56,926 nt of DNA, taken from the NCBI GenBank assembly GCA_014879835.1, contig JACSRJ010000141.1, positions 1-56,926 of the forward strand. The letters are read 5' to 3'. This DNA is from Anaerolinea sp. (lineage in GTDB: Bacteria; Chloroflexota; Anaerolineae; Aggregatilineales; UBA2796). A program made the position numbers and the translations under genes. Under the pieces are notes generated by a model. That model was not told the origin of the DNA and searched no databases. It saw only the letters and a program-made list of their open reading frames with translations. Positions 1-7,682 of this stretch are shown in pieces. Position 1 is the stretch's first letter; every line of letters starts with the position of its first letter.

Positions 1-322
1 AGCGCCAAATCGGATCATCAACATGAGGACGATGTTGCCGGATTCTTTGGGGGTTAACGTTAGAGGACATGACAGGACGCCCCCTCAACCTTCCCCTTAA
101 GCTAAATACCCCCTTGTTGGGCTGCACCGATCTTTTTCCCCTGTCCTAGCCGTACTCGGCGGTCGGGAGCGGGTACCGCGCAGCGGTCGTGGGGTGAAGG
201 CAAACCCGGTAACACATACCCTTCTCAAATGGCTTCTGAGTCCCGGATGAGGGGGTGAGCGTCGTGTGGTTCGTCTCACCCCCACGCATTCTTGTTGAAT
301 TGACCGCGGCTAACTTCCGTGA
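1..322. other. Intergenic start of window, no convincing gene
   Basis: Nothing here codes convincingly. Reading frame 1 is open from base 1 to a TAA at 55-57 and frame 2 stays open further, so the last codons of a gene starting outside the window could be present, but I recognise neither peptide. The rest is rich in short C and G runs of the kind seen at other gene ends in this window. An inverted repeat at 251-259 and 275-283 (GGGGGTGAG against CTCACCCCC) lies just beyond the stop of the minus-strand exporter genes. Confidence 0.5.
251..283 (-). terminator. Inverted repeat downstream of the ABC exporter pair
   Basis: Nine paired bases (251-259 with 275-283) enclose a 15-base loop, 40 bases past the stop of the second exporter gene. 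There is no T-run on the minus-strand 3' side, so it is an RNA-stabilising or weak terminator hairpin rather than a classical intrinsic terminator. Confidence 0.35.
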
Positions 323-2137
323 TTAGAATGCTTCCGCTTCAGTCTCAATAAACTGCCGCTGGTACAGATCGGTGTAAATGCCGTTCAGGGCAAGCAGAGT
401 CTCGTGATTGCCATCTTCAACAATTCGCCCACCGGACATCACCAGAATCCGATCAGCATCTCGCACAGTGCTAAGGCGGTGAGCAATGATCAGGCTGGTA
501 CGGTTCACCAGAACGCGGCTCAAACCCTCCTGAATAAGCTTCTCAGTCTCTGTGTCAATGCTGCTGGTCGCCTCGTCCAGCACCAGCACCCCCGCCGGAC
601 TGTGGATCAACGCCCTTGCCAGCGCTAAAAGCTGCCGCTGCCCCTGAGAGAGGTTGGCACCACCGGGCAGCAGTTGATAATCATACATCTGAGGCAGTCG
701 CTCAATGAAGCCTGCTGCACCCGCTAAACGGGCCGCTTCGCGCATTTGATCAAGACTGATGGTAGGGTCAAAAAGGCGCAAATTATCACCAATGGTGCCG
801 TTAAAGCTATAGGGATTCTGAGGCACAACAGCCACACAACGGCGTAGATCTTCAGCACTCAGTTGGCGCAGATCAACACCATCCAGAAGGACACGCCCTT
901 GATCCACATCGTAGAACCGCGCTAGAAGCCCCGCCAGAGAGGTCTTACCCGCCCCAGTTGCGCCTACGATAGCCACATGCTGTCCAGCCGGAATGTGCAG
1001 ATTGATGCCTTGAAGCACAGGCACGCCGGGATCATAACTAAAATGCACCCCCTCAAAGGTAACCGCTCCTCGTAAGTTCGCGATTGGGGCGGGATTGGCG
1101 GGGAAGGTGATCCCCGGTTCGACCGCAAACATGCGGGCAACACGCTCACCAGCCGCAAACGCGGTCTGAATCTGGGCAAACTGCTCCGAAAGCCCTAGGA
1201 CGGGTTCAAAACTGCGTTGGGTATACTGGATAAAAGCGATTAACATGCCCAGTGTGGCAATCCCAGAGAGTACGCCCTGCCCCCCGCCCCACAAAACCAG
1301 CGCCAACCCCAGTGTCGTTAGAAGCTGCAAACTAGAAGCGAAAGCCGTGTAGGTGTTGCGTAGGGAGGAGTGGGTATCTCGGTAGCGATCCAGAATCTCA
1401 CCAAAGACACCCCGACTCCATGACTGCCGCCCAAAAAGCTGGACGATCAACATCCCGCCCAGATGCTCATTGAGAAAGGCCTGATATTCCCCCACAATCT
1501 TGTGAAAGTTCCCGGCATGGCGGCGAATGCTGCCTCGAAATTTGACGGTGACGAAGATCAACACTGGCATTACTGCTAGACTGAGCAGCGCTAGGCGCCA
1601 GTTAATGAGCAGCATCACCGCGATAATCCCGATCAAAGTGATGAAGTTGCTTACCACCATCACAATGCTGGTTGAGAGCAGTTCGGTCAGGGCGTCAATA
1701 TCATTGGAGAGGCGGGAGACAAGCTGTCCCACAGGGGTAGTGTTAAAAAAGCGCATATCCTGCTTGAGGATGTGCTCAAACAAGCTCTGGCGGATGCTCA
1801 TGAGCGCATTTTGCCCCACCGTCTGAAGCAGGTAGGTATAAGCAAATCGCAGCGCAAACACGAGCACAATCATGCTGAAATAAACGATTCCCAGTGGGAC
1901 TAATCCGTTCAGGTCACCGGAGGCAATTGGACCATCAACAGCACGCTGGATAAGATAGGGTGGGGTAAGCGAAAGCAGGGTCACAAGTAAGAGCATCGCA
2001 AAAATTGCCACAAGTGATCCTACATAAGGACGTAAAAAACGCCCCAGCATTTTGACCAGATAGCGGTCGGAGAAGTGACGGGATTCTCCCCGTTGAAAGG
2101 CGCCATCAAGGGGGGCGGGCACGCTGTACTTACTCAT
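323..2137 (-). CDS. ABC exporter half-transporter, catalytic-Glu subunit
   Basis: This is a multidrug/lipid-type ABC exporter half of 604 residues: an N-terminal six-helix membrane domain (about residues 30-315) and a C-terminal ATPase. The ATPase shows Walker A GATGAGKT, signature LSQGQ, Walker B VLVLDEAT with the catalytic glutamate, and the switch histidine in AHRLS. An ORF extends upstream to 2275, but the ATG at 2135-2137 fits best: it overlaps the stop of the upstream partner in an 8-base ATGAGTAA junction, implying translational coupling, and begins just before the conserved domain. The signature has Gln for the usual second Gly (LSGGQ), while the partner has the complementary defect (Asp for the catalytic Glu), as expected for a heterodimer. 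The substrate cannot be read from sequence. Confidence 0.93.
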   Translation of the reverse strand: MSKYSVPAPLDGAFQRGESRHFSDRYLVKMLGRFLRPYVGSLVAIFAMLLLVTLLSLTPPYLIQRAVDGPIASGDLNGLVPLGIVYFSMIVLVFALRFAYTYLLQTVGQNALMSIRQSLFEHILKQDMRFFNTTPVGQLVSRLSNDIDALTELLSTSIVMVVSNFITLIGIIAVMLLINWRLALLSLAVMPVLIFVTVKFRGSIRRHAGNFHKIVGEYQAFLNEHLGGMLIVQLFGRQSWSRGVFGEILDRYRDTHSSLRNTYTAFASSLQLLTTLGLALVLWGGGQGVLSGIATLGMLIAFIQYTQRSFEPVLGLSEQFAQIQTAFAAGERVARMFAVEPGITFPANPAPIANLRGAVTFEGVHFSYDPGVPVLQGINLHIPAGQHVAIVGATGAGKTSLAGLLARFYDVDQGRVLLDGVDLRQLSAEDLRRCVAVVPQNPYSFNGTIGDNLRLFDPTISLDQMREAARLAGAAGFIERLPQMYDYQLLPGGANLSQGQRQLLALARALIHSPAGVLVLDEATSSIDTETEKLIQEGLSRVLVNRTSLIIAHRLSTVRDADRILVMSGGRIVEDGNHETLLALNGIYTDLYQRQFIETEAEAF

Positions 2138-3935
2138 TTTCGAAATCCTTTTCGGTCTCCTCCCGAAGTTCCCGTTCAACCATGCGCGCATAACGTTGAT
2201 TGAGGGCGATGAGTTCGTCATGGTTACCCTGTTCCACAATTCGCCCATCATCCATGACATAGATGCAATCCGCATCCTTCACGGTTGCCACCCGATGCGC
2301 AATGATGATGCTGGTGCGGGTACGCAGCACCTGCCGCAAGTTTGCCAGAATCTCGGCGGCAGTGTGGGTGTCCACGCTGGAGAGAGCATCATCTAACACC
2401 AGAATGGCGGGTTCATGGACAAGAGCGCGGGCGATGGCAACCCGCTGCTTTTGGCCTCCAGAGAGCATCACCCCACGCTCACCGACAAGGGTATCAATAC
2501 CATTGGGGAGCTGCGGCAAATCTTTGGCCACCCCCGCTATCAAGACTGCCCGCAAAAGCGCCTCGTTTTCGAGGTTTTCGCGGCTCATTTTGACATTAAA
2601 ATGCAGCGGTTGGCTGAAGAGGAAGGTGTTCTGGGGTACATAAGCGACCGCTTGACGCAGATCACTGAGGCGTATTTGACGCACGTCCACACTATCGATC
2701 AGGATACGCCCTTCAACTGGATCGAGGATGCGGGCCAACAGACTTACCAACAAGGTCTTGCCGCATCCAGTCGGGCCCACAAAGGCGACCGTCTTGCCAG
2801 CAGGGATGTGCAGTGAGATATCCTTGAGAAGACGTTTGCCCCATAAGTCCACACTGACCTTCTCTAGGGTGATTGCACCTTGAGGCGAGGGCAGCGGTTG
2901 AGCATCAGCAGCGTCCCGGATACCGGGGATGGACAGCAGCGGTGTGAGCCGCCGAAGGGCTCCTCGGGTGGTTTGGAAGCGCTGATAAATTGTGCCGATC
3001 TGAAGCAGCGCCTGACTGATGTAGTTCAGGTAGATCAGAAACTGGGCAAAATTGCCCAAAGACATTGCGCCGTTGAGGGTCAGAATGCCCCCAAATAAAA
3101 CCACAATTCCAGCGGTGGTTTCGCTGATCATGTTGGGCAGCATCCCCACCGGTTCGTTACGGCGTCGAAAGTAAAGCCAGCGTTGGCGGTATTCGCGGTT
3201 TGCCGCGGCGTACTTCTGGGCTGCGCCTGCCTCCCGATGAAAAGTCTTGATGGTCTGGATGCCACTCACGGAATCCTGCACCAGTGCAGACATGACCCCC
3301 GCCTGATCTTGGACTTTCTCAAACATGGGGGTGAGCGCCTTGCCCGCCCAAAATTGAAAGCGGGTGGAAATGCTCAGGGTCACAAAAACGACGAGCGCTA
3401 AAGGCAAGTTAACCACTGCAAGCAGAATAAAGGCGGTGAACAAGGTGAACACAGCGCTGCCGATACGGGTGAAGGTGATGGCCATCAGACGCCAGATGTT
3501 CTCAATATCGCTGTGCATTCGAGAAATGAGATCACCAACGGGATGGCGCTGGTAAAAGCCCTGATCAAGGGTGAGCAAGTTCCCAAAGAGGTCAGAGCGG
3601 ATCGAGATGTCTACGGAATAGGCCACATAACCACTGTAGAGACGCTGGCCAAAAAAAGCGATGGTGACCAGCAGCGAAATCCCCAAGAAGATGAAGATGT
3701 CCATGCCAATACGGTCGATGCCTTCACCCCGACGCAGATCGTCGATCACACGTCCGATAAAGTAGGGACCGGCGGCCGTAGCAGCCCCACCGATCATGCC
3801 GCTGGTAATGGAAAGAATGGCAGACCACTTGTAGCGAACGAGGTAGCGCCACAGCCAGCGGAAATTGGCTTGGGGCGCAGCGGTCTGGGGTGGAAACTCC
3901 GCCTGTACTGGCGTGCTGCCGACCTGTGCGGACAA
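2130..3935 (-). CDS. ABC exporter half-transporter, degenerate-site subunit
   Basis: This is the first gene of the exporter pair, 601 residues, with a six-helix transmembrane domain (about residues 35-320) and an ATPase carrying Walker A GPTGCGKT, a canonical LSGGQ signature and Walker B ILVLDDAL. Aspartate replaces the catalytic glutamate, the mark of the non-hydrolysing half in heterodimeric exporters such as TM287/288, TmrAB and BmrCD. A GTG-started ORF reaches 3956, but its first codons contain the Shine-Dalgarno sequence AAAGGAGGT; a TTG at 3933-3935 lies 7 bases beyond GGAGG, so I take TTG as the start. The gene is divergent from the sugar-transport operon and shares its upstream region. 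Function as an exporter is firm; the cargo is unknown. Confidence 0.92.
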   Translation of the reverse strand: MSAQVGSTPVQAEFPPQTAAPQANFRWLWRYLVRYKWSAILSITSGMIGGAATAAGPYFIGRVIDDLRRGEGIDRIGMDIFIFLGISLLVTIAFFGQRLYSGYVAYSVDISIRSDLFGNLLTLDQGFYQRHPVGDLISRMHSDIENIWRLMAITFTRIGSAVFTLFTAFILLAVVNLPLALVVFVTLSISTRFQFWAGKALTPMFEKVQDQAGVMSALVQDSVSGIQTIKTFHREAGAAQKYAAANREYRQRWLYFRRRNEPVGMLPNMISETTAGIVVLFGGILTLNGAMSLGNFAQFLIYLNYISQALLQIGTIYQRFQTTRGALRRLTPLLSIPGIRDAADAQPLPSPQGAITLEKVSVDLWGKRLLKDISLHIPAGKTVAFVGPTGCGKTLLVSLLARILDPVEGRILIDSVDVRQIRLSDLRQAVAYVPQNTFLFSQPLHFNVKMSRENLENEALLRAVLIAGVAKDLPQLPNGIDTLVGERGVMLSGGQKQRVAIARALVHEPAILVLDDALSSVDTHTAAEILANLRQVLRTRTSIIIAHRVATVKDADCIYVMDDGRIVEQGNHDELIALNQRYARMVERELREETEKDFENE

Positions 3936-3940
3936 ACGCG

Positions 3941-3950
3941 CACCTCCTTT
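3941..3950 (-). promoter_or_regulatory. Strong RBS fixing a TTG start
   Basis: Read on the minus strand the bases are AAAGGAGGTG, a near-perfect anti-16S match, with GGAGG 7 bases before the TTG at 3933-3935. It lies inside the longer GTG-started reading frame, so the longer frame is unlikely to be the true start. Confidence 0.75.
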
Positions 3951-4027
3951 GTTCACGACGGGGATGTCATTCTAGCAGAACGCTCAGGGGATGTATAGAT
4001 CGAGGAATGAGAAAAACTGAGCTTCTC

Positions 4028-4056
4028 TTGACAAGTTTTGGTAATCTCATTAAGCT
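4028..4056 (+). promoter_or_regulatory. Sigma-70-type promoter of the sugar transport operon
   Basis: A perfect -35 TTGACA (4028-4033) is followed after 17 bases by TAAGCT (4051-4056). The -10 is poor on its own, but the arrangement matches the promoter before lacI (TTGACA-17-TAAGAT at 8994-9022), including an AAACGTTT palindrome 8-9 bases downstream. Transcription would begin near 4063, inside the operator, giving a leader of almost 290 bases before the binding-protein gene. Confidence 0.6.
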
Positions 4057-4064
4057 ATAAGGAG

Positions 4065-4078
4065 CTTAAACGTTTAAG
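4065..4078. promoter_or_regulatory. LacI-family operator (perfect 14-bp palindrome)
   Basis: CTTAAACGTTTAAG is a perfect palindrome with the central CG typical of LacI/GalR operators. It overlaps the predicted transcription start of the sugar operon. A near-copy, GTTAAACGTTTCAC, lies at the same place relative to the lacI promoter at 9032-9045. Binding by the lacI product of this locus is inferred from that pairing. Confidence 0.7.
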
Positions 4079-4162
4079 TTCATTCTTTACGGCTTTACAG
4101 GGTTTTGGTGCAAATGATCACGGTGCAGCTTTTGGGCATACCTGCCAATGTAAGCGGCTCAG

Positions 4163-4210
4163 AACACCCAATATCAGCGAGTCTTCGCTGATATTGGGTG
4201 TTTTTGTTTT
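4163..4210 (+). terminator. Strong intrinsic terminator inside the sugar-operon leader
   Basis: An 18-bp perfect stem (4163-4180 with 4185-4202) with a GTCT loop runs straight into TTTTTGTTTT (4201-4210). It is the strongest intrinsic terminator in the window. It lies between the predicted promoter (4028-4056) and the first gene (4351), so it either attenuates the operon or ends a small RNA of roughly 140 bases. I see no second promoter between 4210 and 4340. Confidence 0.85.
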
Positions 4211-4259
4211 CCCAAAGCACCCAGCAAGGAGGTGATAGCAGTTCGACGGAGGTAGGCGA

Positions 4260-4334
4260 ATGGGGAATATTTCCCCAAATAGGGTTCTCTTTCAGGATTT
4301 GATGGCTCTGGCGCGATGTGTGCGCCCTCATTGA
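4260..4334 (+). CDS. Possible 24-codon leader ORF
   Basis: An ATG at 4260 follows GGAGGT with a 6-base spacer and opens a 24-codon frame (starting MGNISPNRV) ending at a TGA at 4332-4334, 16 bases before the binding-protein start. The good ribosome binding site and the position after a leader terminator suggest a leader peptide or a translation-coupling ORF. No codon run characteristic of amino-acid attenuation is visible. A chance ORF is equally possible. Confidence 0.3.
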   Translation: MGNISPNRVLFQDLMALARCVRPH

Positions 4335-4350
4335 AAAACGAGGAGTCATG

Positions 4351-5574
4351 ATGAACAAGAAGTTTGCTTTTCTTGCGCTGGTATTGGTGATCGCTCTCAG
4401 CCTTGCGGCGGCTGCTCCGGCAGTTCGTGCCCAAGATAAGATTCAACTGCGGTTGCTTGGATGGTCAGGTTCAGATGCGGAGAACAAAGCCCTGAACCAA
4501 GTGGTTGCGGACTTTAATGCCAGCCAGACCGAGATCGAAGCCAAATTTGAACCTGTGCCGGACTACGACACAGTGCTCCAAAATGCACTCGTAGGTGGTG
4601 ATGTCCCCGATGTCTTTTATGTCTCCGTGCAGAACTTCCCCACCTTTGTGCGTGACGAAGTGTTGATGCCTTACGGCGACAAACTGGACAACGTTGAAGA
4701 CTTCTATCCCGCGCTGCGCGATTCCTTCAGCGCCAATGACATGCTTTACTGCGCTCCCAAAGACTTCTCGGTGTTGGCCCTGCAGATCAACACTGAAATG
4801 TTTGAAAAAGCAGGACTGAAGCCCCCAACGACTTGGGATGAAATGAAGGCTGCGGCCAAAGCCCTCGCTACCGACAGTGTTGCGGGCTTTGTTCTCAACC
4901 CGTCTTTGGATCGCTTTGCGGCCTTCTTTTATGCGGCGGGTGGCGACATCACCAATGCCGACAAGACTGAGATGGCAGTGAACAGCGCGGAAAACATGGC
5001 TGCGCTTGAATTCCTCAACAGCCTGTACAGCGAAGGGCTGGCTAAGACCACTGCCGACGCCAATGCCGGATGGGGTGGTGAGGCTCTGGGCAAGGGTTTG
5101 GCCGCAATGGTCATGGAAGGTAACTGGGTGGAAGGATTCATGAAGGACTCCTACCCCGATGTGAAGTACCAGACCGTTGAACTGCCCGCAGGCCCAACGG
5201 GGGCGAAAGGCTCACTGGCGTTCACCGTATGTTATGGCGTGGCCAAAAATGCCAAAAATCCCGAGGCCTCGATCAAGTTCATCAACTATCTGGTGGGCCC
5301 GGATGGCATGAAGACATGGACTGACGGAACTGGCGTACTGCCCAGCCGGATGAGTCTTGCCGAAGGCTTCATCAAGCAGTTCCCCGAACGTGAGGTCTAT
5401 CTCAAGAGCGCCGAATTTGCGCATGGTTGGGGTTTTGCACCCGGATTCAATCAGGTCGAGACCAAGGCCAACGAGCAGCTCCAACTGCTGATTGCCGGAC
5501 AGGCCACCATTGAAGATGCGTTGAAGGAGATCGAGTCAGTAGGCAACACAGTGCTGGCAGAAGCGAATAAGTAA
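4351..5574 (+). CDS. Sugar ABC transporter solute-binding protein (family 1)
   Basis: The 407-residue product is an extracytoplasmic sugar-binding protein of the MalE/UgpB type. It has a signal peptide: Lys-rich start, hydrophobic stretch to about residue 22, likely cleavage after VRA at 27. The ATG at 4351 is chosen because AGGAG ends 5 bases before it; an ATG immediately upstream at 4348 would be too close. There is no lipobox cysteine, unusual if the cell is monoderm, where such proteins are normally lipid-anchored. It is first in the operon with two permeases and sits upstream of a phosphorylase module, so a gluco-disaccharide is the likely ligand; specificity is inferred from the neighbours only. 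Confidence 0.92.
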   Translation: MNKKFAFLALVLVIALSLAAAAPAVRAQDKIQLRLLGWSGSDAENKALNQVVADFNASQTEIEAKFEPVPDYDTVLQNALVGGDVPDVFYVSVQNFPTFVRDEVLMPYGDKLDNVEDFYPALRDSFSANDMLYCAPKDFSVLALQINTEMFEKAGLKPPTTWDEMKAAAKALATDSVAGFVLNPSLDRFAAFFYAAGGDITNADKTEMAVNSAENMAALEFLNSLYSEGLAKTTADANAGWGGEALGKGLAAMVMEGNWVEGFMKDSYPDVKYQTVELPAGPTGAKGSLAFTVCYGVAKNAKNPEASIKFINYLVGPDGMKTWTDGTGVLPSRMSLAEGFIKQFPEREVYLKSAEFAHGWGFAPGFNQVETKANEQLQLLIAGQATIEDALKEIESVGNTVLAEANK

Positions 5575-5624
5575 TTTGTCGTAGAACAGCGTGGGCAAAA
5601 CCTCGCCTACGCTTGGTAGAGAGA

Positions 5625-5655
5625 AACGCCTCTCCAAAGTGTGGGGAGGCGTTTT
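5625..5655 (+). terminator. Partial terminator between binding protein and permeases
   Basis: AACGCCTCTCC (5625-5635) pairs with GGGGAGGCGTT (5643-5653) with one wobble pair, and the right arm ends in TTTT. Such weak terminators between a binding-protein gene and its permease genes commonly keep the binding protein in excess. Confidence 0.55.
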
Positions 5656-5692
5656 CACAACGCTTTCCAGCCTGTTTGAGGGAGATCACCTT

Positions 5693-6754
5693 ATGACTGC
5701 GCCATCCGTAACCATGAAAAGGGCATCGGAAGACACCGCTAGAGCGAAGAATATGCAAGAGGCGCTGGCTGGTTATGGTTTTATCAGCCCCGCGCTGGCC
5801 GTAATCGTGGTGTTCATTTTTGTGCCGATGATTTTTGCCTTCATCATCAGTTTTACCGATTGGACGGGCTTAAAACCGGTGAATGAGGCCCAGTGGAACA
5901 ATTTCGACAATTACCGAAAACTGCTTTTTGAGGATCATCCCAATCGTGACGACTTCTCGCGGGCATTAAAGAACACCGCCTACTACGCGCTTGGGGTCGT
6001 CCCCACACAAACCGCATTATCACTTCTACTGGCGGTGATCGTTAATCAGAAGTTCCTTCGCTTTCGGGGCTTCTTCCGCACTGCCTTTTACTTCCCCTCG
6101 ATCACTTCGGCTGTCGTGATCGGGACGATCTTCCTATGGTTGTTTAACCGTGATGGGATCATCAACCGACTGCTCATCGGGATTAGCGGTGGGAGTTATA
6201 GACCGGTGACATGGTTGAACGATCTAAATGGGGTAATCCATAATGTCTTTAAGGTGTTTGGATTGACACTCCAAACTGCACCTCCATGGATGCGTCAGAC
6301 GGAGATTTTTGGACAGTCGATTTGGCAGTGGTTAAGTGGGCCCAGTGTATCCATGTTGGCGATCATGATTCTGGCCATATGGACAACCTCTGGCACCTTG
6401 ATGCTGATCTTCCTCGCGGCCCTTCAAGATATCCCCACTCAACTTTACGAAGCAGCATCGGTTGATGGGGCCAATCGCTGGCAGCAGTTCCGCAGAGTGA
6501 CCCTGCCGCTTTTGCGTCCCACCACATTTTTTGTAGTCACCATCGGCTTGATTGGCACCTTTCAGGTCTTTGACCAGATTTACGTCATTTCTTCGGGGGC
6601 ACCTGCGGGTACAACCGTCACCATCGCCTATCTGGTTTATACAACCTCACGCGGGGCCGCTTCGCAGAGCGCTGCTACGGCCTTCATGCTCTTTGTGATC
6701 ATCATGTTTTTCACCCTCATCCAACGTCGGTTGATGGGCAGCAGGTCTTGGTAA
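5693..6754 (+). CDS. Sugar ABC transporter permease, MalF type
   Basis: This 353-residue inner-membrane permease has about six helices and the cytoplasmic EAA loop (EAASVDGANRWQQFRR near residue 265), which docks onto the ATPase. An insert of about 60 residues between helices (around residues 180-225) resembles the extracytoplasmic loops of MalF-type subunits. The ATG at 5693 follows GAGGGAG; the ORF running upstream to 5591 includes the intergenic hairpin and is not used. It pairs with the second permease that starts 18 bases after its stop. Confidence 0.93.
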   Translation: MTAPSVTMKRASEDTARAKNMQEALAGYGFISPALAVIVVFIFVPMIFAFIISFTDWTGLKPVNEAQWNNFDNYRKLLFEDHPNRDDFSRALKNTAYYALGVVPTQTALSLLLAVIVNQKFLRFRGFFRTAFYFPSITSAVVIGTIFLWLFNRDGIINRLLIGISGGSYRPVTWLNDLNGVIHNVFKVFGLTLQTAPPWMRQTEIFGQSIWQWLSGPSVSMLAIMILAIWTTSGTLMLIFLAALQDIPTQLYEAASVDGANRWQQFRRVTLPLLRPTTFFVVTIGLIGTFQVFDQIYVISSGAPAGTTVTIAYLVYTTSRGAASQSAATAFMLFVIIMFFTLIQRRLMGSRSW

Positions 6755-6771
6755 GGCAGAGGAGGCAAATA

Positions 6772-7665
6772 ATGACCGCCACAACTGCGGCTGGATCGGC
6801 GAATACAACCACCAACCTGCGTACTTCGTCAGAGGTGTTTAAAAAAGTGCGGATCGCCCTTACATATGGGTTTCTGCTGTTGTTTGGGCTGGCAATGGTG
6901 ATGCCTTTTATCTATTCGGTGGCGAACTCCTTCAAAACCCTACCAGACATCAATGCCAACCCCAGTTTGCTTTATCCAACACAGGGCGTTTCGGTGGAAG
7001 GTTACCGAAAGGTCTTCACACAGGACTTCCCCCGATGGCTGCTTAACAGCATCGGCATGTCCGTAACCTTAACTATCACCCACTTGGTTTTTGACTCGCT
7101 GGCAGGGTACGCCCTTGCTCGGATCAAATTTCCGGGGCGCGGCATCGCTTTTACGGCCTTAATCGGTACGATGATGGTTCCGGGAATCGTGCTGCTTGTG
7201 CCTCGCTTTTTGGTGCTTAAGCAGCTTGGATTAATTGGGACCTATTGGGGACTAATTCTACCTGCCATGACTGGGGCCTTTGGGGTCTTTCTGATGAAGC
7301 AGTTCTTTGAGAGCATCCCCCCGGATATTGAGGAAGCCGCTAGCATCGACGGCTGCGGACGTTTTCGGATGTTTTTTGTGGTCATCCTACCGCTGGCCAT
7401 TCCCGCACTGACCGCACTGGCGATCTTCAGTTTTCAGGGTTCTTGGAATGATCTCACGGGACCGCTGATCACCGTGGTCAATAACCGTGATCTGTGGACA
7501 CTTCAACTTGGGCTGGCCTTGGTGCGCGGCGAAACTGGCTCTGCGCTGCCGTGGGACATTCTACTTTCCGGCGCAGTCATCACCACACTGCCGATGGCGG
7601 TGATCTTTTTTGTGTTCCAGCGCTTCTTTATGGAAAGTGCTACCTACACCGCAGTCAAAGGATAA
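6772..7665 (+). CDS. Sugar ABC transporter permease, MalG type
   Basis: This 297-residue permease has six predicted helices and an EAA loop (EEAASIDGCGRFRMF) near residue 195. The start at 6772 is fixed by GGAGG with a 6-base spacer. The gene ends 17 bases before the DUF624 gene. No ATP-binding subunit is encoded anywhere in this operon, so the pair presumably uses a shared MsiK/MalK-like ATPase encoded elsewhere, as is known for many family-1 sugar importers of Gram-positive bacteria. Confidence 0.93.
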   Translation: MTATTAAGSANTTTNLRTSSEVFKKVRIALTYGFLLLFGLAMVMPFIYSVANSFKTLPDINANPSLLYPTQGVSVEGYRKVFTQDFPRWLLNSIGMSVTLTITHLVFDSLAGYALARIKFPGRGIAFTALIGTMMVPGIVLLVPRFLVLKQLGLIGTYWGLILPAMTGAFGVFLMKQFFESIPPDIEEAASIDGCGRFRMFFVVILPLAIPALTALAIFSFQGSWNDLTGPLITVVNNRDLWTLQLGLALVRGETGSALPWDILLSGAVITTLPMAVIFFVFQRFFMESATYTAVKG

Positions 7666-7682
7666 GAAAGGTAGGACAGAAG

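Noticed and set aside
97-285. 62-codon minus-strand ORF at the window start
   Set aside because: Arg/Pro/Thr-rich translation over C-rich repeat DNA, including the inverted repeat at 251-283; no RBS.
4163-4205. Transposon end or attachment site suggested by the long perfect palindrome
   Set aside because: The 4-base loop and T-run immediately after the right arm fit an intrinsic terminator; no transposase or integrase gene is in the window.
4095-4446. Two minus-strand ORFs (87 and 90 codons) across the sugar-operon leader
   Set aside because: They run through the terminator hairpin and signal-peptide coding region on the opposite strand and have no coding character.
7494-7682. Upstream extension of the DUF624 ORF into the permease gene
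   Set aside because: The extension reads out of frame through the permease and gives a Cys/His-rich nonsense peptide; the ATG at 7683 starts the conserved domain.
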